Assembly (NCBI GenBank): GCA_001599755.1
Contig: BCHX01000004.1
Coordinates: 434,001 to 498,000 of the forward strand
Length of the DNA stretch: 64,000 bases
Direction: 5' to 3'
From: Gliomastix tumulicola
Lineage: Eukaryota > Ascomycota > Sordariomycetes > Hypocreales > Bionectriaceae
Below the pieces are notes generated by a model. That model was not told where the DNA came from and did not search any database. It was given only the letters and a program-made list of their open reading frames with translations. A program made the position numbers and the translations under genes. Position 1 is the stretch's first letter. Each line of letters starts with the position of its first letter. Positions 54,110 to 64,000 of the stretch are shown here, in pieces.

Positions 54110-55525
54110 TTATCCCCTGCCTGGCGATGTCTCATCCCGTTGACCAGCCTGCTCCGGCGTCTCATACACATACTCCGGCGGCGGCACAGGAGGCAGCTCC
54201 TCGACCACCGGCTCTGTAATATTCACGCACTGTGCATCCGACTCTCCCTCAAACCAGCCCGCCCGATCGCAGCACTCGCGATACGCCGGCGCAGCAGCCC
54301 CAAACCCGACTGTCGTCTCAAATGCCCCCTGCCGGAGCTGCTGCAGACCCTGCCGCTCGTCTTCGAGTGTCCGTGCCGTGCCGCGGATGGCTTGGCGCGC
54401 TGCCTCGCTAGACGTCTTGAGAGCGGCGAGGTATGCTTCCTGCTGCTTGATTGCAGTCCTGAGGGCGCCGCCGATGGTGCTTGCCGCCACTTCGGGTCCT
54501 CCGCCTCGTGACCACCGTCTATCCGAGCCCAACTCGACCACGGAGCGCAGTGTCTGATCCAGAGCGATCTTTGTCGGTGCGACACGGGACTCCAGCATCG
54601 AAGGCGGGATATCCTGGACGGCTATCCTGCTGAGATCGAGACCCTTCGACGCGTACGTGGCGCAATTTGTGAAGACGCTGTCGAGGTAGCTGTAGGATGA
54701 GATAATGGACAGGGCCTCGGTCTCTGCCTGGTAATGCTGAGCCTTCGCCCGCTCGATGGCCGTCTTGATCGCCGTGACTGCCCTGACGCCTCTCGTCACC
54801 GCCTTCAGATCGTCCGTCCGGGCGTCATGCTGGATCTTGGCGCGCTTATACTTCTCTTCCTGGCTGTCTTCGTCGGGGAAGCCCGCCGTCGGGCCGTCGA
54901 AGATGGACGAGTAGAGGCTGTCGAGCGTCACATGCGCGGCGCCATGACGGTTCAAAAGGGCCTCGAGCGTCCTCGTCTCCTCCTGCAGCGTGCTCTTATT
55001 CGCCTCCAGCTCCGCAAGTTGGGCCTCGGCCTTGTGTCTCTTCCCCAGCGCGTCATGGTACGCATCCTCCTCCTTCTTCGCCTTCTCCACAAAGTCGTCT
55101 TTCTTCCTCAGCACGGTGTACGTCAACTTCTTGGTGAACGAGTCGCGAAACGCCTTGTGGCGCTTCAGCTGGACGTCTGCCGCCGTCGCGTGGAGGTAGA
55201 CCTCCGTCTTTTGCGCCTTCAGCCGCTCCTCGAGGAACTCGGTGCGCTTCTGGGCGTCGGCGTACTGGACGGGGGCGTGGTCTGTTGATGAGAGTTCGGC
55301 GAGGAGGTCGGCGTTCTGTGAGGAGGCGGCGGCGATGCTGTCGCGGACGCGCTGCTCGGCCTCTGCGTCTGGTGATGGTTCCGTTGTGCCGTTGTTGGAG
55401 CTGGGATGACTTTCTGATAGGTCGGTGGGATGTGGTGGTGGTGGTGGTGGTGGTGATGGTGTTGCGAGGAAGGAATCCTTGTGGTCAGCTGCAGCGCTGG
55501 TGTGTTGGGAGACGTGAGCCATCAT
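54110..55525 (-). CDS. Coiled-coil cytoplasmic protein
   Basis: A single exon; I take the ATG at 55525 (MMAHVSQHTS), 471 aa, rather than an ATG 126 nt upstream. After a disordered start with a run of about eight prolines encoded by a GGT/CCA repeat, a helical Lys/Glu/Gln-rich region of about 300 residues forms long coiled coils (ERLKAQKTEVYLHATAADVQ, LRKKDDFVEKAKKEEDAYHD). The C-terminus is Pro/Glu-rich (EELPPVPPPEYVYETPEQ). The pattern suggests a structural or membrane-curving (BAR-like) scaffold, but I do not recognise a named domain. A TATA element lies about 150 nt upstream. Confidence 0.8.
   Translation of the reverse strand: MMAHVSQHTSAAADHKDSFLATPSPPPPPPPHPTDLSESHPSSNNGTTEPSPDAEAEQRVRDSIAAASSQNADLLAELSSTDHAPVQYADAQKRTEFLEERLKAQKTEVYLHATAADVQLKRHKAFRDSFTKKLTYTVLRKKDDFVEKAKKEEDAYHDALGKRHKAEAQLAELEANKSTLQEETRTLEALLNRHGAAHVTLDSLYSSIFDGPTAGFPDEDSQEEKYKRAKIQHDARTDDLKAVTRGVRAVTAIKTAIERAKAQHYQAETEALSIISSYSYLDSVFTNCATYASKGLDLSRIAVQDIPPSMLESRVAPTKIALDQTLRSVVELGSDRRWSRGGGPEVAASTIGGALRTAIKQQEAYLAALKTSSEAARQAIRGTARTLEDERQGLQQLRQGAFETTVGFGAAAPAYRECCDRAGWFEGESDAQCVNITEPVVEELPPVPPPEYVYETPEQAGQRDETSPGRG
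55435..55457. repeat. Trinucleotide repeat (TGG/CCA) coding for prolines
   Basis: A run of TGG units inside the coiled-coil gene, read as a proline stretch on the minus strand. Such runs vary in length between strains. Confidence 0.6.
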
Positions 55526-56219
55526 GGCGACTGTGATGGGATCGATGGAACTAGGTATAGTAGTGGGCAAAGAATGTGAATCGTCTAGGGCTCGATAACT
55601 ATTGTGCAATTGACTGCAGAGGGCAGATATACAGAGTGGTAACGCTCCCATCTTCAATCGAAGCCCCGGGATGGCTCTTATATCTGACGCCCGTCCACCC
55701 CCGATCCACGATCCTCAGCCCTACTAGGCCATTCGTAACTGGCCCGGCGCAGCACCAGGGCGCAAAATGAGGAGCCAGGGTCGTAAGCTGACACCGCCAA
55801 AAGTATTTGGAATCACCACATTCTTAGCGCCATCTCCCTGGAATCAACGCCTGTCCACCAGAGATTAGGCGCAAATAGGGGCGGTGAGCTATGACAGATA
55901 CTCTTTCACGTGCGCATTCCATCCGTTTAAATTCAGCGGACTGATTGAAGTCTGGGGCAGTTATCTCCTGCACCGCCACCCATGAGCCTCAACTCCCTCC
56001 TCGTTGTTTTGTCATTCCCTCCCAGCCCGATGGACAGGCTCCCCAGATCCTTTTCAGAGGTGCTGAGCTAGATACAGCAGGGCACCCAGTGGAAGAAAAA
56101 CTTGAGGCATCTGCACACCCCAATCGTGTGATCCCATAACTAAAGGTTTTCTTCGACCACACGCAGGGGCCTGTCCGACCGGACTCACGGACATCAACAG
56201 GATTTCCGATCACCGTCGA
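55526..56219. other. Intergenic
   Basis: No gene supported beyond the TATA-like element at 55676. Confidence 0.45.
55676..55682 (-). promoter_or_regulatory. TATA-like element of the coiled-coil gene
   Basis: TATAAGA on the minus strand, about 150 nt upstream of the ATG at 55525. Confidence 0.35.
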
Positions 56220-57996
56220 TTAGCCCGACTTCTCATGCGCCCTCGGCGTCAGGTGGACGTTCACAGCACCCTTCTGCCACAGGACGTACACCTCGCTCTG
56301 CTCAGGCCATCCCAGAGTGTCCTCCGCGACGCGGATGTCAAAGTTCCAGACCAGCCGAGCCAGAATCATGCGCATCTCGGCATACGCAAGGCTTTTCCCA
56401 AACAAAAAGTCAGCATACGTTCGGAATATCGGGGGTGTGCATCTCTCTCACTTCTTGCCAATGCAGTTACGAGGACCGACGGAGAAGGGCTGCAGAGCCT
56501 GCCTCGCGTCGTTGGCGAACCGCGCATCGCCCGTCCACCGCTCGGGGATGAACTCGTCTGGTCGCGCAAAGTGAGCAGGGTTGTTAAAGACGGACCACTG
56601 CCAGATGTCGACCGATGTCTGTGCACGTTCCCCCATTAGCATCCAAAGATCCCCCTCACAGACTTTAGAACTAAACTGAACTGAACTCACCCCTTCGGGG
56701 AAGAACTCGCCCAGGATAGTGTCTCCTCCCTCGCTGATCTTGCGCGGGCTGGCGCCGGGGACGGGAGGGTAGATACGCGAGGCCTCGTCGAGCACGGCGA
56801 GCAGATAGGGCAGGTTCTGGACGCTGAGCATGTCAATCTCCTCTTCGGACGTAAACGCCTTCTGAACCTCGTCGGCCAGCTTGGCCAGGATCTCCGGGTG
56901 TGTGCCGAGGTAGTAGGTTGCCGCCGAGAGCAGAGTGGCCGTCGTCTCGGAGCCGGCGACGATGAGCATGGCCGAGTTGGATGCGAGCTCTTCAAAGGTC
57001 ATAGGCTGCGTGACAGCCAGTCAGCTAACAAGCATATCATCGAGGCAATAACTGGCTGGAGTCCACTTACCCTTCCAGCAGTCTCCGACTTCTTAAGCAT
57101 CGACTCCATGAAATCAGGACGCGAATGTCCCAGCGACAGTCTCTTCTGCACCTTCTCGCGCGACAGCTGCTTATGCTGCTTCAGCTTCCGGATCAGATCA
57201 CTCGGGATAAACATGGACAGCAACGGTGCCAGCCACGGCAGCCGCCGCACATTCGCCACAAAGAACATGCTCTTGATGCTCTGGAACACAATCGCCACCC
57301 AGGGGTGATACGCGTCGTTCTCGAGACAGCCAAACGGCTCGCCAAAGGCAAGATCCCCGACAATGTCAAACGTCGTGTAGTTCAGCCACTTCTCAATATT
57401 GAGCGACTTCCCTCCATCGGCACACTCTTCCCGCAGCTTGCGGAACAGCGTGTCGACGTACCTGCGGATGATGGGCTGCTGCTCGAGCATCGCCTGCGCG
57501 GAGAAGCCGTGCGAGAGCGCGCGCCGGAAGAGCTGGTGGTCCGCGCGGTTGGCGCCGATGATGTTGTCGTGGTTGATGGACATGCTGACGGTGTCCTTGC
57601 CGTGCTCGCCCGAGCGCCGGTGCCCGCGGACCTCCTTCATGCCGTCCGGGTGGTTGACGGAGAGGTGGTAGGGCCCGATGCGCACGATGGGGCCGTACTT
57701 CTGGTGCAGGGCGAGCATGTGCTGGTGGCCGTGGCCCTTGAGGACCATGCGCACGTAGAAGATCTCGGAGAGGGCCCAGAGGCGCGGGCCGGGGAACTTG
57801 CGGAGGGGGGTGACGAAGAGCTGGTGGAAGAAGCAGCCGAGGGAGTAGAAGCAGAGCTGGGGTGGTCAGTCAGTCAGTCAGTCACGGTTAGTGGGCTACA
57901 TCTCCTCGGCACTAGTAGGAGAGAGAGGGACCTCACCACAGTGATTCCGCACAGCGGGAGGAGTGCGTAGAGAGGCATTGGCAGAGCGACAGCCAT
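56220..57996 (-). CDS. Cytochrome P450, five exons
   Basis: Exons 57996-57937, 57856-57071, 57005-56691, 56618-56452 and 56391-56220 give 499 aa. Exon 1 encodes the ER anchor (MAVALPMPLYALLPLCGITV). Later motifs are RKFPGPRLWALSE, YGPIVRIGPYHLSVN, WLNYTTFDIVGDLAFGEPFGCLE, the I-helix AGSETTATLLS, the K-helix EASR, ARPDEFIPERW and the haem loop FSVGPRNCIGKN with Cys439. Intron 4 (56392-56451) ends in AAG, and that splice makes the GKNLAYAEMR continuation usual in fungal P450s of the CYP65/isotrichodermin-hydroxylase-like type. Intron 1 holds a GTCA tetranucleotide repeat. It probably oxidises a secondary metabolite or toxin-like compound; the true substrate is unknown. Confidence 0.9.
57869..57886. 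repeat. GTCA tetranucleotide repeat in P450 intron 1
   Basis: Four to five consecutive TCAG/GTCA units inside the first intron (57857-57936). A simple microsatellite. Confidence 0.6.
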
Positions 57997-58729
57997 GGTT
58001 GCAAGAGTATACCGATGGAACTCAGGGGAACGATTTCATGTCAAGGCATGCCTCAGAAATACAAACAGGACACCCAGGACAGCCACTCGCCTACATATAT
58101 ATATTCCCCCTCCCCCCCAAACACCACCTCAGAGCACGCTTCGATCGACGATCCATCCCCAGCCAGAAACCAACATCGGAGTTGGAGGAACGGCACCGAC
58201 TCGGCCGTGTGAGTGGTCCGTATGAGTGGTCGAATTCCCCGAGCCCTCTGATTGGTTTCGTGTCGTCACATTCGCGATTATGGCGGAGTCGCAAATGCCG
58301 ACTGCAACGTCGATGCCCCGCGCGCCGTTGAATGACGAACAGGGAATAAAGACAAGAAAGTGCCGCTGATGCTGATGCGGGACGGCACGAGGGCAAAGCC
58401 GTCGGTTGGCGGGGGCTAGAGTGAAGCGCGATGACAATCGAGCCCCGTTGAGTGGACGATGGGCAGGGAAGGGCAGGGGAGGAGTTCGGGATAAAGATGC
58501 CTGCATCGTCGGAGACTGCTATCTCCAGGTCCGTCGTGCATTTCACAATAATAAAGCGAAAGCCTGTCATATCCCCGATATCAATGGGACGACTGATAGC
58601 TGCTGGGACTGTTTGAGAGGAAAAAGGCCGGTGATTAGCAATATCTGCTATCCCTCATAGGAGTGAGTACACACACGCTCTGTGATTGCAACAGTTTCTG
58701 CCCTGCTGTTTTTTATAAATTACTGTCCC
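57997..58729. other. Intergenic
   Basis: No gene supported. It contains the P450 promoter and the 3' end of the deiminase gene. Confidence 0.45.
58095..58104 (-). promoter_or_regulatory. TATA box of the five-exon P450
   Basis: An AT-repeat TATATATA about 100 nt upstream of the ATG at 57996. Confidence 0.5.
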
Positions 58730-60679
58730 TCACCACCACGGATCATCCGCATTCCGCCACACGTTTGTGCCACAGTGAATTTCACCACCCGTAACGTGAT
58801 GGGAGAACCAATCATCCATGAAAATGACCTCGTACCCTGCCGCCTCAGCGTACGCCTTCCTCACCGCCTCGGCGATGATGTCCTTGCCGTCGATGACGGG
58901 GCCCCAGGGGTCGGGAGCAAGGTAGTGCTTGCCGCTGAGCACGACGCCGTTGATGACGGCGGGATAGTGCGCAATGATCTTGGGGTCTGGGTCCCGGCGG
59001 CCTTGGAACGATAACTCATCCCGTATCTCCGTCCCGGCGGCCCGGACAATGTCTAGAGGATTGTACTCGCCCAGGGTCTCATCAGTCCGGGTCTCGTGAG
59101 TCCTGTTTTGGAGCTTGCTGAACCGCACGCAGTTCCAGCCTTCGCTATTATAGAAAAGCGCCGGTACGCGAAAGATCTCGTCGTCTGAGACACCAGTCGC
59201 CTTCTTCAGGATGTCAAGGTTGTAGTTGATGCGCTCCGCGGCGAACTCGTTGTAGGTGGTGAGATTGGCCAGCTCCAGCACGGCGTTCAGCGTCATATTC
59301 GGCAGGCATGCTATGTCGGGGTCAGTGGGAAGCCTCTTCCGCGAGAGTCCTGGCACATGCCCGTGTCCTGCCTCGGACGCGTTCCTCAGCAGTTCCAACC
59401 CCCCCAGCGGATCATCAGCCATGATCACCCATCCACGCTCCGTGTTCGGCGCGGGCAGGAACTGCACGAACTCGTCGACGTGGCCAACAATAAGCCAGGT
59501 CGTGTCGAGCTCTACCGGATCCTGCAGCTCCTGCGCCCGGAGGAAGTCGAACATGTACGGCCGCCGCCCGTTCCAGGACCCCATAATCGCCCTGCCGGCC
59601 GGGTACGACTGGCCGCTGTGCGTGTAGGGCGGGATGGTCTCGAGGTTGCCCGTCGAGTCGATGGTGTCTCCGTCGGCGATGTGCTGCGCCGCGCCGATAG
59701 TCGCCGCCCGCAGATCGGTGAAGACCTGGCCGCCGGACCTACGGTTCTGGAAGGACCTCACCATGATGCGGATGACGACGGGACCGCCGTCCGGGCCGGG
59801 GATGGACGCGTACGCCGGCTCGAACCAGTCCTGAACCCACTTGTCCATATCCGCAAACGCATAGACCGGCTCGGTGATGCCAGCTGTCTGCACTGCCGCG
59901 CGCAACGCCTGGTTGAACTCGGGCAGCGTCAGACCAACGTCATCAGCGATGGTGAAGACTCGTTCGGCGGCCTGGGCGTGGTGGTGCATCAGCACGGGCG
60001 CGACGCGCAGCGCAACCGAGTCCGAAACTGAGCCGTTGGGAGAGTGCACGGTGAAGTACACCTTTGTCCAGCCGTCCCAGCCACCTGGACGGCGGACATC
60101 TCGCGCGTCGATGCCGAGCTCCAGGCCCTTTGCCAGCTCGGGGACACCAAACGTGGTGTTCGGAGACACGTACTCCCAGCCCTGACCTCGCTTGGCAAAG
60201 ACGCGCACATACCGAGCGGCCGTCAAGCCTGTGATGTTGATGGACCCGTGGGTGCCGTTCGCCAGTTCGGAGAGCGGGATAGGGAGAGTGAGCAGAGGAG
60301 CCAGGAAGTCGGCGTTGCGGAGCACATTGTCCGAGGCATCGTGGCAGTCGTCAATCTCGGGACGGGACGTGTCGAGGTTGATCAGCTTGGAGCAGCGACG
60401 GTCCGTGTCCCCGATATTTGGGAGGAAGAGGGCGCCGCGAGCAGCAGTCCATATGCCCTTGCCTTCCACGTTGTCCGACGCATTGACCCTGCCGTCCCGG
60501 TTGGTGTCAGCCAAGATGGTGACGTTGAGGGCGCGAGTGAGGTGAAAGTAGGCTTGAATGCAGACGGGGTCAGTCGGTGAGCTTGGCATATTGCTGTGAT
60601 CGCCCCGTGCTCTGGGGAGGCTGGTTGTCCAGAACAGTTACATACCCAAAAGGCCGAGCCCAGCTCTGAGCAGATGCAT
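58730..60679 (-). CDS. Secreted peptidylarginine deiminase (PAD)
   Basis: Exons 60646-60679 and 58730-60552; the 93-nt intron 60553-60645 starts GTATGT and ends AAG after a GACTGAC branch site. The 34-nt first exon supplies MHLLRAGLGLL, which joins AYFHLTRALNVTILADTN to make a signal peptide. The product is 618 aa. The middle domain has a Ca2+-loop-like DTNRDGRV. The catalytic domain has all four PAD residues: Asp253 (WVQDWF), His369 and Asp371 (GHVDEF) and Cys605 (GEIHCGTN), close to the C-terminus as in animal PADs. It would convert protein arginine to citrulline outside the cell, needing calcium. About a dozen N-glycosylation sites fit secretion. Confidence 0.88.
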
Positions 60680-61994
60680 ATTGCCGTCAAAGACTCACGG
60701 CAGAGAGCCGACAGACCAGCAGAGAGGACAATCGATACACCGAGACAGTTGCCTCGCACAAGGAATGAGGACCGTTCATAGATCTCTTTCGCCAGAAAAG
60801 GGAAATACGGTGCAACCAGCCTTGGGCTCGACAATAATAAGGGTAGCCCCTTCTGGTGGTGTCGCGCGCCAATAAAGGGACCTAAGAAGAAAAACTTGAG
60901 ATACATACATGCACAGTATTTATTCGACTGCGTGCCCCTACCTACAACCATGAACCACCCCCAGTTATCCGGAGCCCGCTGGCTTCCTTTCAGAAGGCAG
61001 AAAAACTCAGCATCGTATGGCACTCTTGGCGAGCCGTCGCACAAGGCAAGGTAGTTCGTACGACAAGCTGACATCCCTGAGGGTAAGTCCCTTGCACCTT
61101 CTCAATCGGCTTCGAGGACCCCGACAGAGTGGGCATCGTCCGTCGTCTGGCCGGTTCATTCCTGCCAAAAAGTCATGCTGTGCCTCACCGAAGGAGAATG
61201 CCCTGGAAGGCTCATTTGTTGACGGGGACTTCTGTTGTTCTAGCGGAGTTCTAAAACGTCAAGGAAATCCGGCGCTTCGGAAAGAGCATATTATGGCTGG
61301 CAGCCCGGTTGCCCTGGGAGGAGGATCCTCAATGCCTCATATTGGGCATTGCATCACGCGCTGCATCGCGTGTGTAGTCGTCGGTGTTTGAGGCGCACTT
61401 TTTGTCTTTTTTTTCTTTTCGTTTTTAGGAGGAAAGAGCCCGAGGGAAGCTTCAATGAGCGATAACAAAGACTGACAGGGGATCCAGAGGCCATGTTCCA
61501 TGTCGTTAGTGGCCCCCAATGGGGTGTTGTCAGTGCATTCGTGCTGTCGGTGCTTTATTAGTGCTGAGCAAGAATGGGGGCTGTCATGAATGTCAGTCGA
61601 CTCCCGCCAAGTCACGGTTTGGCTTCTCCAACTCCAGCTGTGAATTCTCACTAGCCATCGCACGTGAAGCCTGCTGGCCGATCTCCTCGAGTGGCCGATC
61701 TTGTCGGAGCAAAACCCCGACATTCGCCACCGTCATCGCCATTTCCCCATCTCGATGGCGTCGGACTCTGCTCAATTCCCTGCTGTGCCGCCATGATCGC
61801 TGATCATGGGACGCAGAAGCCTGGACTTCATGGCTGTCAGTGCAAGGCAGCAGCATGAGTCACCCATACCGTCGATGAAGGAAGGCATAGTTATGGTTTA
61901 TATCTGCCACTTCACTTCCTCTGTGAAGACTATCTCCTCGATATTTGGTCATTTCCATCAAACTTGACACCCCGCAATCACTCCTCCTACAATC
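60680..61994. other. Divergent promoter, deiminase and WD40 gene
   Basis: 1.3 kb without a supported gene. A T-rich run lies near 61404-61424. Confidence 0.45.
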
Positions 61995-63500
61995 ATGGGT
62001 TTTTACTCCTCCAGCCAATTCTTCCAGGACTGGCGCTACGCCATCGCCAAGGAGTTCACCACCTCCACAGGCGAACCGTTCCCCTACGCCGCCAACGGCA
62101 AGCAGGAATGGGGTGATGAGCTCAGCAAAGTCACCTTCGGAGACGGCAACAGTCCCCCCCATGACGGCTGCATCAGCGCCGACGGGAAATACATGGCCAT
62201 CGCCACGGACAAGGACATCCACGTCGTCAACACGGAGACGCTGAACGTCATCGCCGTGCTGCGCGGCCACGTCTCCAGGGTATCCTCGGTCGCGTTCAAG
62301 CCCGACGACAGCAATACGCTCGTATCGAGTGAGGAGGGCGACTACGGGCGGGTTGAGTTCCCCGTGGTGCCGACCATCTACATCTGGGATGTCGCGTCTC
62401 AGGCGCAGCGGCCTCGGGATATCGCTGCTGCTGATGTGCTCAAGGGCGTGAGCGCCGCGGCGGCGAGGACGGCTGCAGAGAAATTCAAGGAGCTGGGCGT
62501 AGATCTGGGCGACGAGGAAACGAATGAGCTTGAGGAGGGGCTCATTCCGGTCGTCGGCCGCGTCGCACGGAAGCAGGGCGCGGTGGGCATACCGCGTCTA
62601 CACGGCAGACTGACGACGAACTTCCAGTCCGAGATATTCAGCCCGTCCGGAGCATGGATGGTCTACCTCCCTGGCAAGCGGCCACGCTCCAACGAGACGG
62701 ACACCTGGAACATGGCGATATGCTCGACTCGGGACTCATACAGCACCAAGCTCACCCTCGAGGGCCACACGGACGCCATCATGTGGACGGGCTGGAGCCC
62801 AGACGAGTCCCTCTTCGCGAGCGTCGCATGGGACAAGTCTGTCCGCATCTGGGACGCCGTCACAGGAGTAGAGAAGTACAAGTTCAGCACGGACGGCCAG
62901 AACTGGACAGGCGGCTTCAGCAAGGACTCGAGGTTCTTCGCGTCGACGTGCGGCAAGGGCACGCTGCAGGTGAACGACCTGTCCGACGGGTCGACCAAGT
63001 GGTCCGTCAAGATCGAGGAGTCCTCCCAGTGGAAGCGTGCGCTCGACTGGCATCCGGACGGGAAGATCCTCGCCGTCGGCGGCGATGACACGGGCGATTT
63101 GTTGCTCTTGGACGTGGAGAAGCAGGAGGTGGTGCAGAAGCGCGCCCTGTCGCCGGACGCGAGCAATCTGGATGACGCACGAGCTAGAGTGTTCAAGCGG
63201 TGGGTGGGAATAAAGGAGGTCAAGTTTGTAAAGGACGGGAGCATGCTCATCGCGTGGATCGCTGGCGACAGCAGCGCCGAGGTCTTCGATCTCAAGAGAG
63301 AGGTGAAGTGGCGATTTGCTCGAGGCGGGACAGACGACGGGCCGAAAAGTCATGAGTGGAGGGACGAGGACGGCAAAGTCACGAGCAAGGGAGGTACCGG
63401 CGTGCTCTTCTGGGAGACAGCAGGGGAGGGCGAGGGACTTTTGAAGCTGGCGAGTATCGATTTTGACGGAGTGAGGATTTGGACTGTCAGCTCGACATAG
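61995..63500 (+). CDS. WD40-repeat protein
   Basis: A single exon of 501 aa from the ATG in CAATCATGGG. About six WD40-type blades are visible: DGCISADGKYMAIATDKDI, VLRGHVSRVSSVAFKPDD with IYIWDV, LTLEGHTDAIMWTGWSPDES with VRIWDA, WTGGFSKDSRFFASTCGKG, WKRALDWHPDGKILAVGGDD, and a final GVRIWTVSS. The first 45 residues are a family-type N-terminus (QFFQDWRYAIAKEFTTSTGEP). A charged insert sits between blades two and three (residues 135-200). WD40 proteins act as scaffolds; this fungal subfamily has no assigned role. It is divergent from the deiminase. Confidence 0.88.
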   Translation: MGFYSSSQFFQDWRYAIAKEFTTSTGEPFPYAANGKQEWGDELSKVTFGDGNSPPHDGCISADGKYMAIATDKDIHVVNTETLNVIAVLRGHVSRVSSVAFKPDDSNTLVSSEEGDYGRVEFPVVPTIYIWDVASQAQRPRDIAAADVLKGVSAAAARTAAEKFKELGVDLGDEETNELEEGLIPVVGRVARKQGAVGIPRLHGRLTTNFQSEIFSPSGAWMVYLPGKRPRSNETDTWNMAICSTRDSYSTKLTLEGHTDAIMWTGWSPDESLFASVAWDKSVRIWDAVTGVEKYKFSTDGQNWTGGFSKDSRFFASTCGKGTLQVNDLSDGSTKWSVKIEESSQWKRALDWHPDGKILAVGGDDTGDLLLLDVEKQEVVQKRALSPDASNLDDARARVFKRWVGIKEVKFVKDGSMLIAWIAGDSSAEVFDLKREVKWRFARGGTDDGPKSHEWRDEDGKVTSKGGTGVLFWETAGEGEGLLKLASIDFDGVRIWTVSST

Positions 63501-64000
63501 CTACGCTCCATACTAGCTTTACTTGAAGACAATCCGTCATCCCAAAGCCAGGACAGCTCACAATGGGACAAAAACGGGAGATTCGTGATGAGATCGCCAG
63601 AGCTAGAGGTACCTGCCGCCGCCTTGAGACGCTAGCACAGCGAAGGTCCTTCTAAACCCATGCTTACCTAGTGTGCCATCTAGCGGCGTAGCCATGCATC
63701 AGCGTAGCCAATGGCTTTGTCCTGTAAACGAACACTCCAATCATGCTAAAGTGGAATCGAGCGGCGCGGCCATTGACGTCCGCAAGTGCTCCGAGGATAA
63801 AAGACGAGGCAAGACGCCGTCTATTTGGCATAAATCCTGTCTTATGATTTTCTCCGTGCACGTGGTCCTTTGTACGAACAACCCAATCATGTTGAAACGG
63901 GATGAATTTGATCTTCCCAAATGGAGAGACGATGATGCTGATCTCCGGTCCTCCATCCCAGTATGTCAATTACTGGAGAACGAAACCATGACGCTACACT
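63501..64000. other. Intergenic to the window end, with a diverged repeat
   Basis: No gene supported. A roughly 40-nt sequence around 63720-63762 recurs around 63869-63911 with mainly transition differences. Confidence 0.4.
63720..63911. repeat. Diverged direct repeat pair (two ~40-nt copies)
   Basis: Copy one begins near 63720 (core CGAACACTCCAATCATG) and copy two near 63869 (core CGAACAACCCAATCATG). About three quarters of positions agree by eye and many differences are C/T or A/G. The origin is unknown. Confidence 0.45.

Noticed and set aside
61871..63353. Long minus-strand frames opposite the WD40 gene
   Set aside because: They mirror the strong codon bias of the real plus-strand gene.
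1..64000. CRISPR arrays, prokaryotic operons, riboswitches, rRNA
   Set aside because: Nothing resembling them; gene structure is eukaryotic throughout.

Overview
This window is nuclear DNA of a filamentous ascomycete (Pezizomycotina, probably a sordariomycete; the species cannot be named from sequence alone). The evidence is intron-poor to moderately split genes with 48-93 nt introns (GTAAGT-like donors, CTGAC/CTAAT-like branch sites), three Zn2Cys6 regulators, two HET-domain incompatibility proteins, five MFS transporters, two P450s and a DUF3176-type membrane protein. Most gene families here are typical of the accessory, fast-changing part of such genomes. I resolved 30 gene models plus one partial gene at the left edge and one decayed transporter relic. 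Exons were assembled by hand from frame, splice signals and family motifs; no RNA or database evidence was available.

Layout. 0-6 kb: a gene end cut by the window, an unrecognised 203-aa protein, a T5orf172/GIY-YIG-type protein and a secreted PAF-acetylhydrolase-like lipase. 6-20 kb: a metabolic block of DHA1 MFS transporter, Zn2Cys6 regulator, two-domain GFA/CENP-V protein, P450, an MFS relic, a thioesterase-like hot-dog protein and a DHA2 MFS efflux pump; it resembles a small secondary-metabolism or detoxification set without a backbone synthase. 20-27 kb: an acidic Cys-rich tail-anchored or GPI-like protein, a BTB/POZ protein, an 8-exon Zn2Cys6 regulator and a small secreted Cys-rich protein. 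27-33 kb: two HET-domain genes in tandem and an FAD monooxygenase. 34-37 kb: an RTA1-like membrane protein and an NmrA-like reductase.

37-51 kb holds what looks like a catabolic module made of two divergent gene pairs: an allantoate-permease-like (ACS) transporter facing a type-B carboxylesterase, and an amidase facing a second ACS transporter. Both shared promoters are rich in GATA-factor (HGATAR) sites. An FMN-binding split-barrel protein and a Zn2Cys6 regulator follow. 51-64 kb: DUF3176-like membrane protein, coiled-coil protein, second P450, a secreted peptidylarginine deiminase with all catalytic residues, and a WD40 protein.

The most notable cross-cutting observation is that six of about 38 inferred introns need an AAG 3' splice site and one needs a GC donor. 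In the amidase this is supported because only those splices give the amidase-signature Ser-Ser-Lys spacing. Automated annotation is likely to get these genes wrong.
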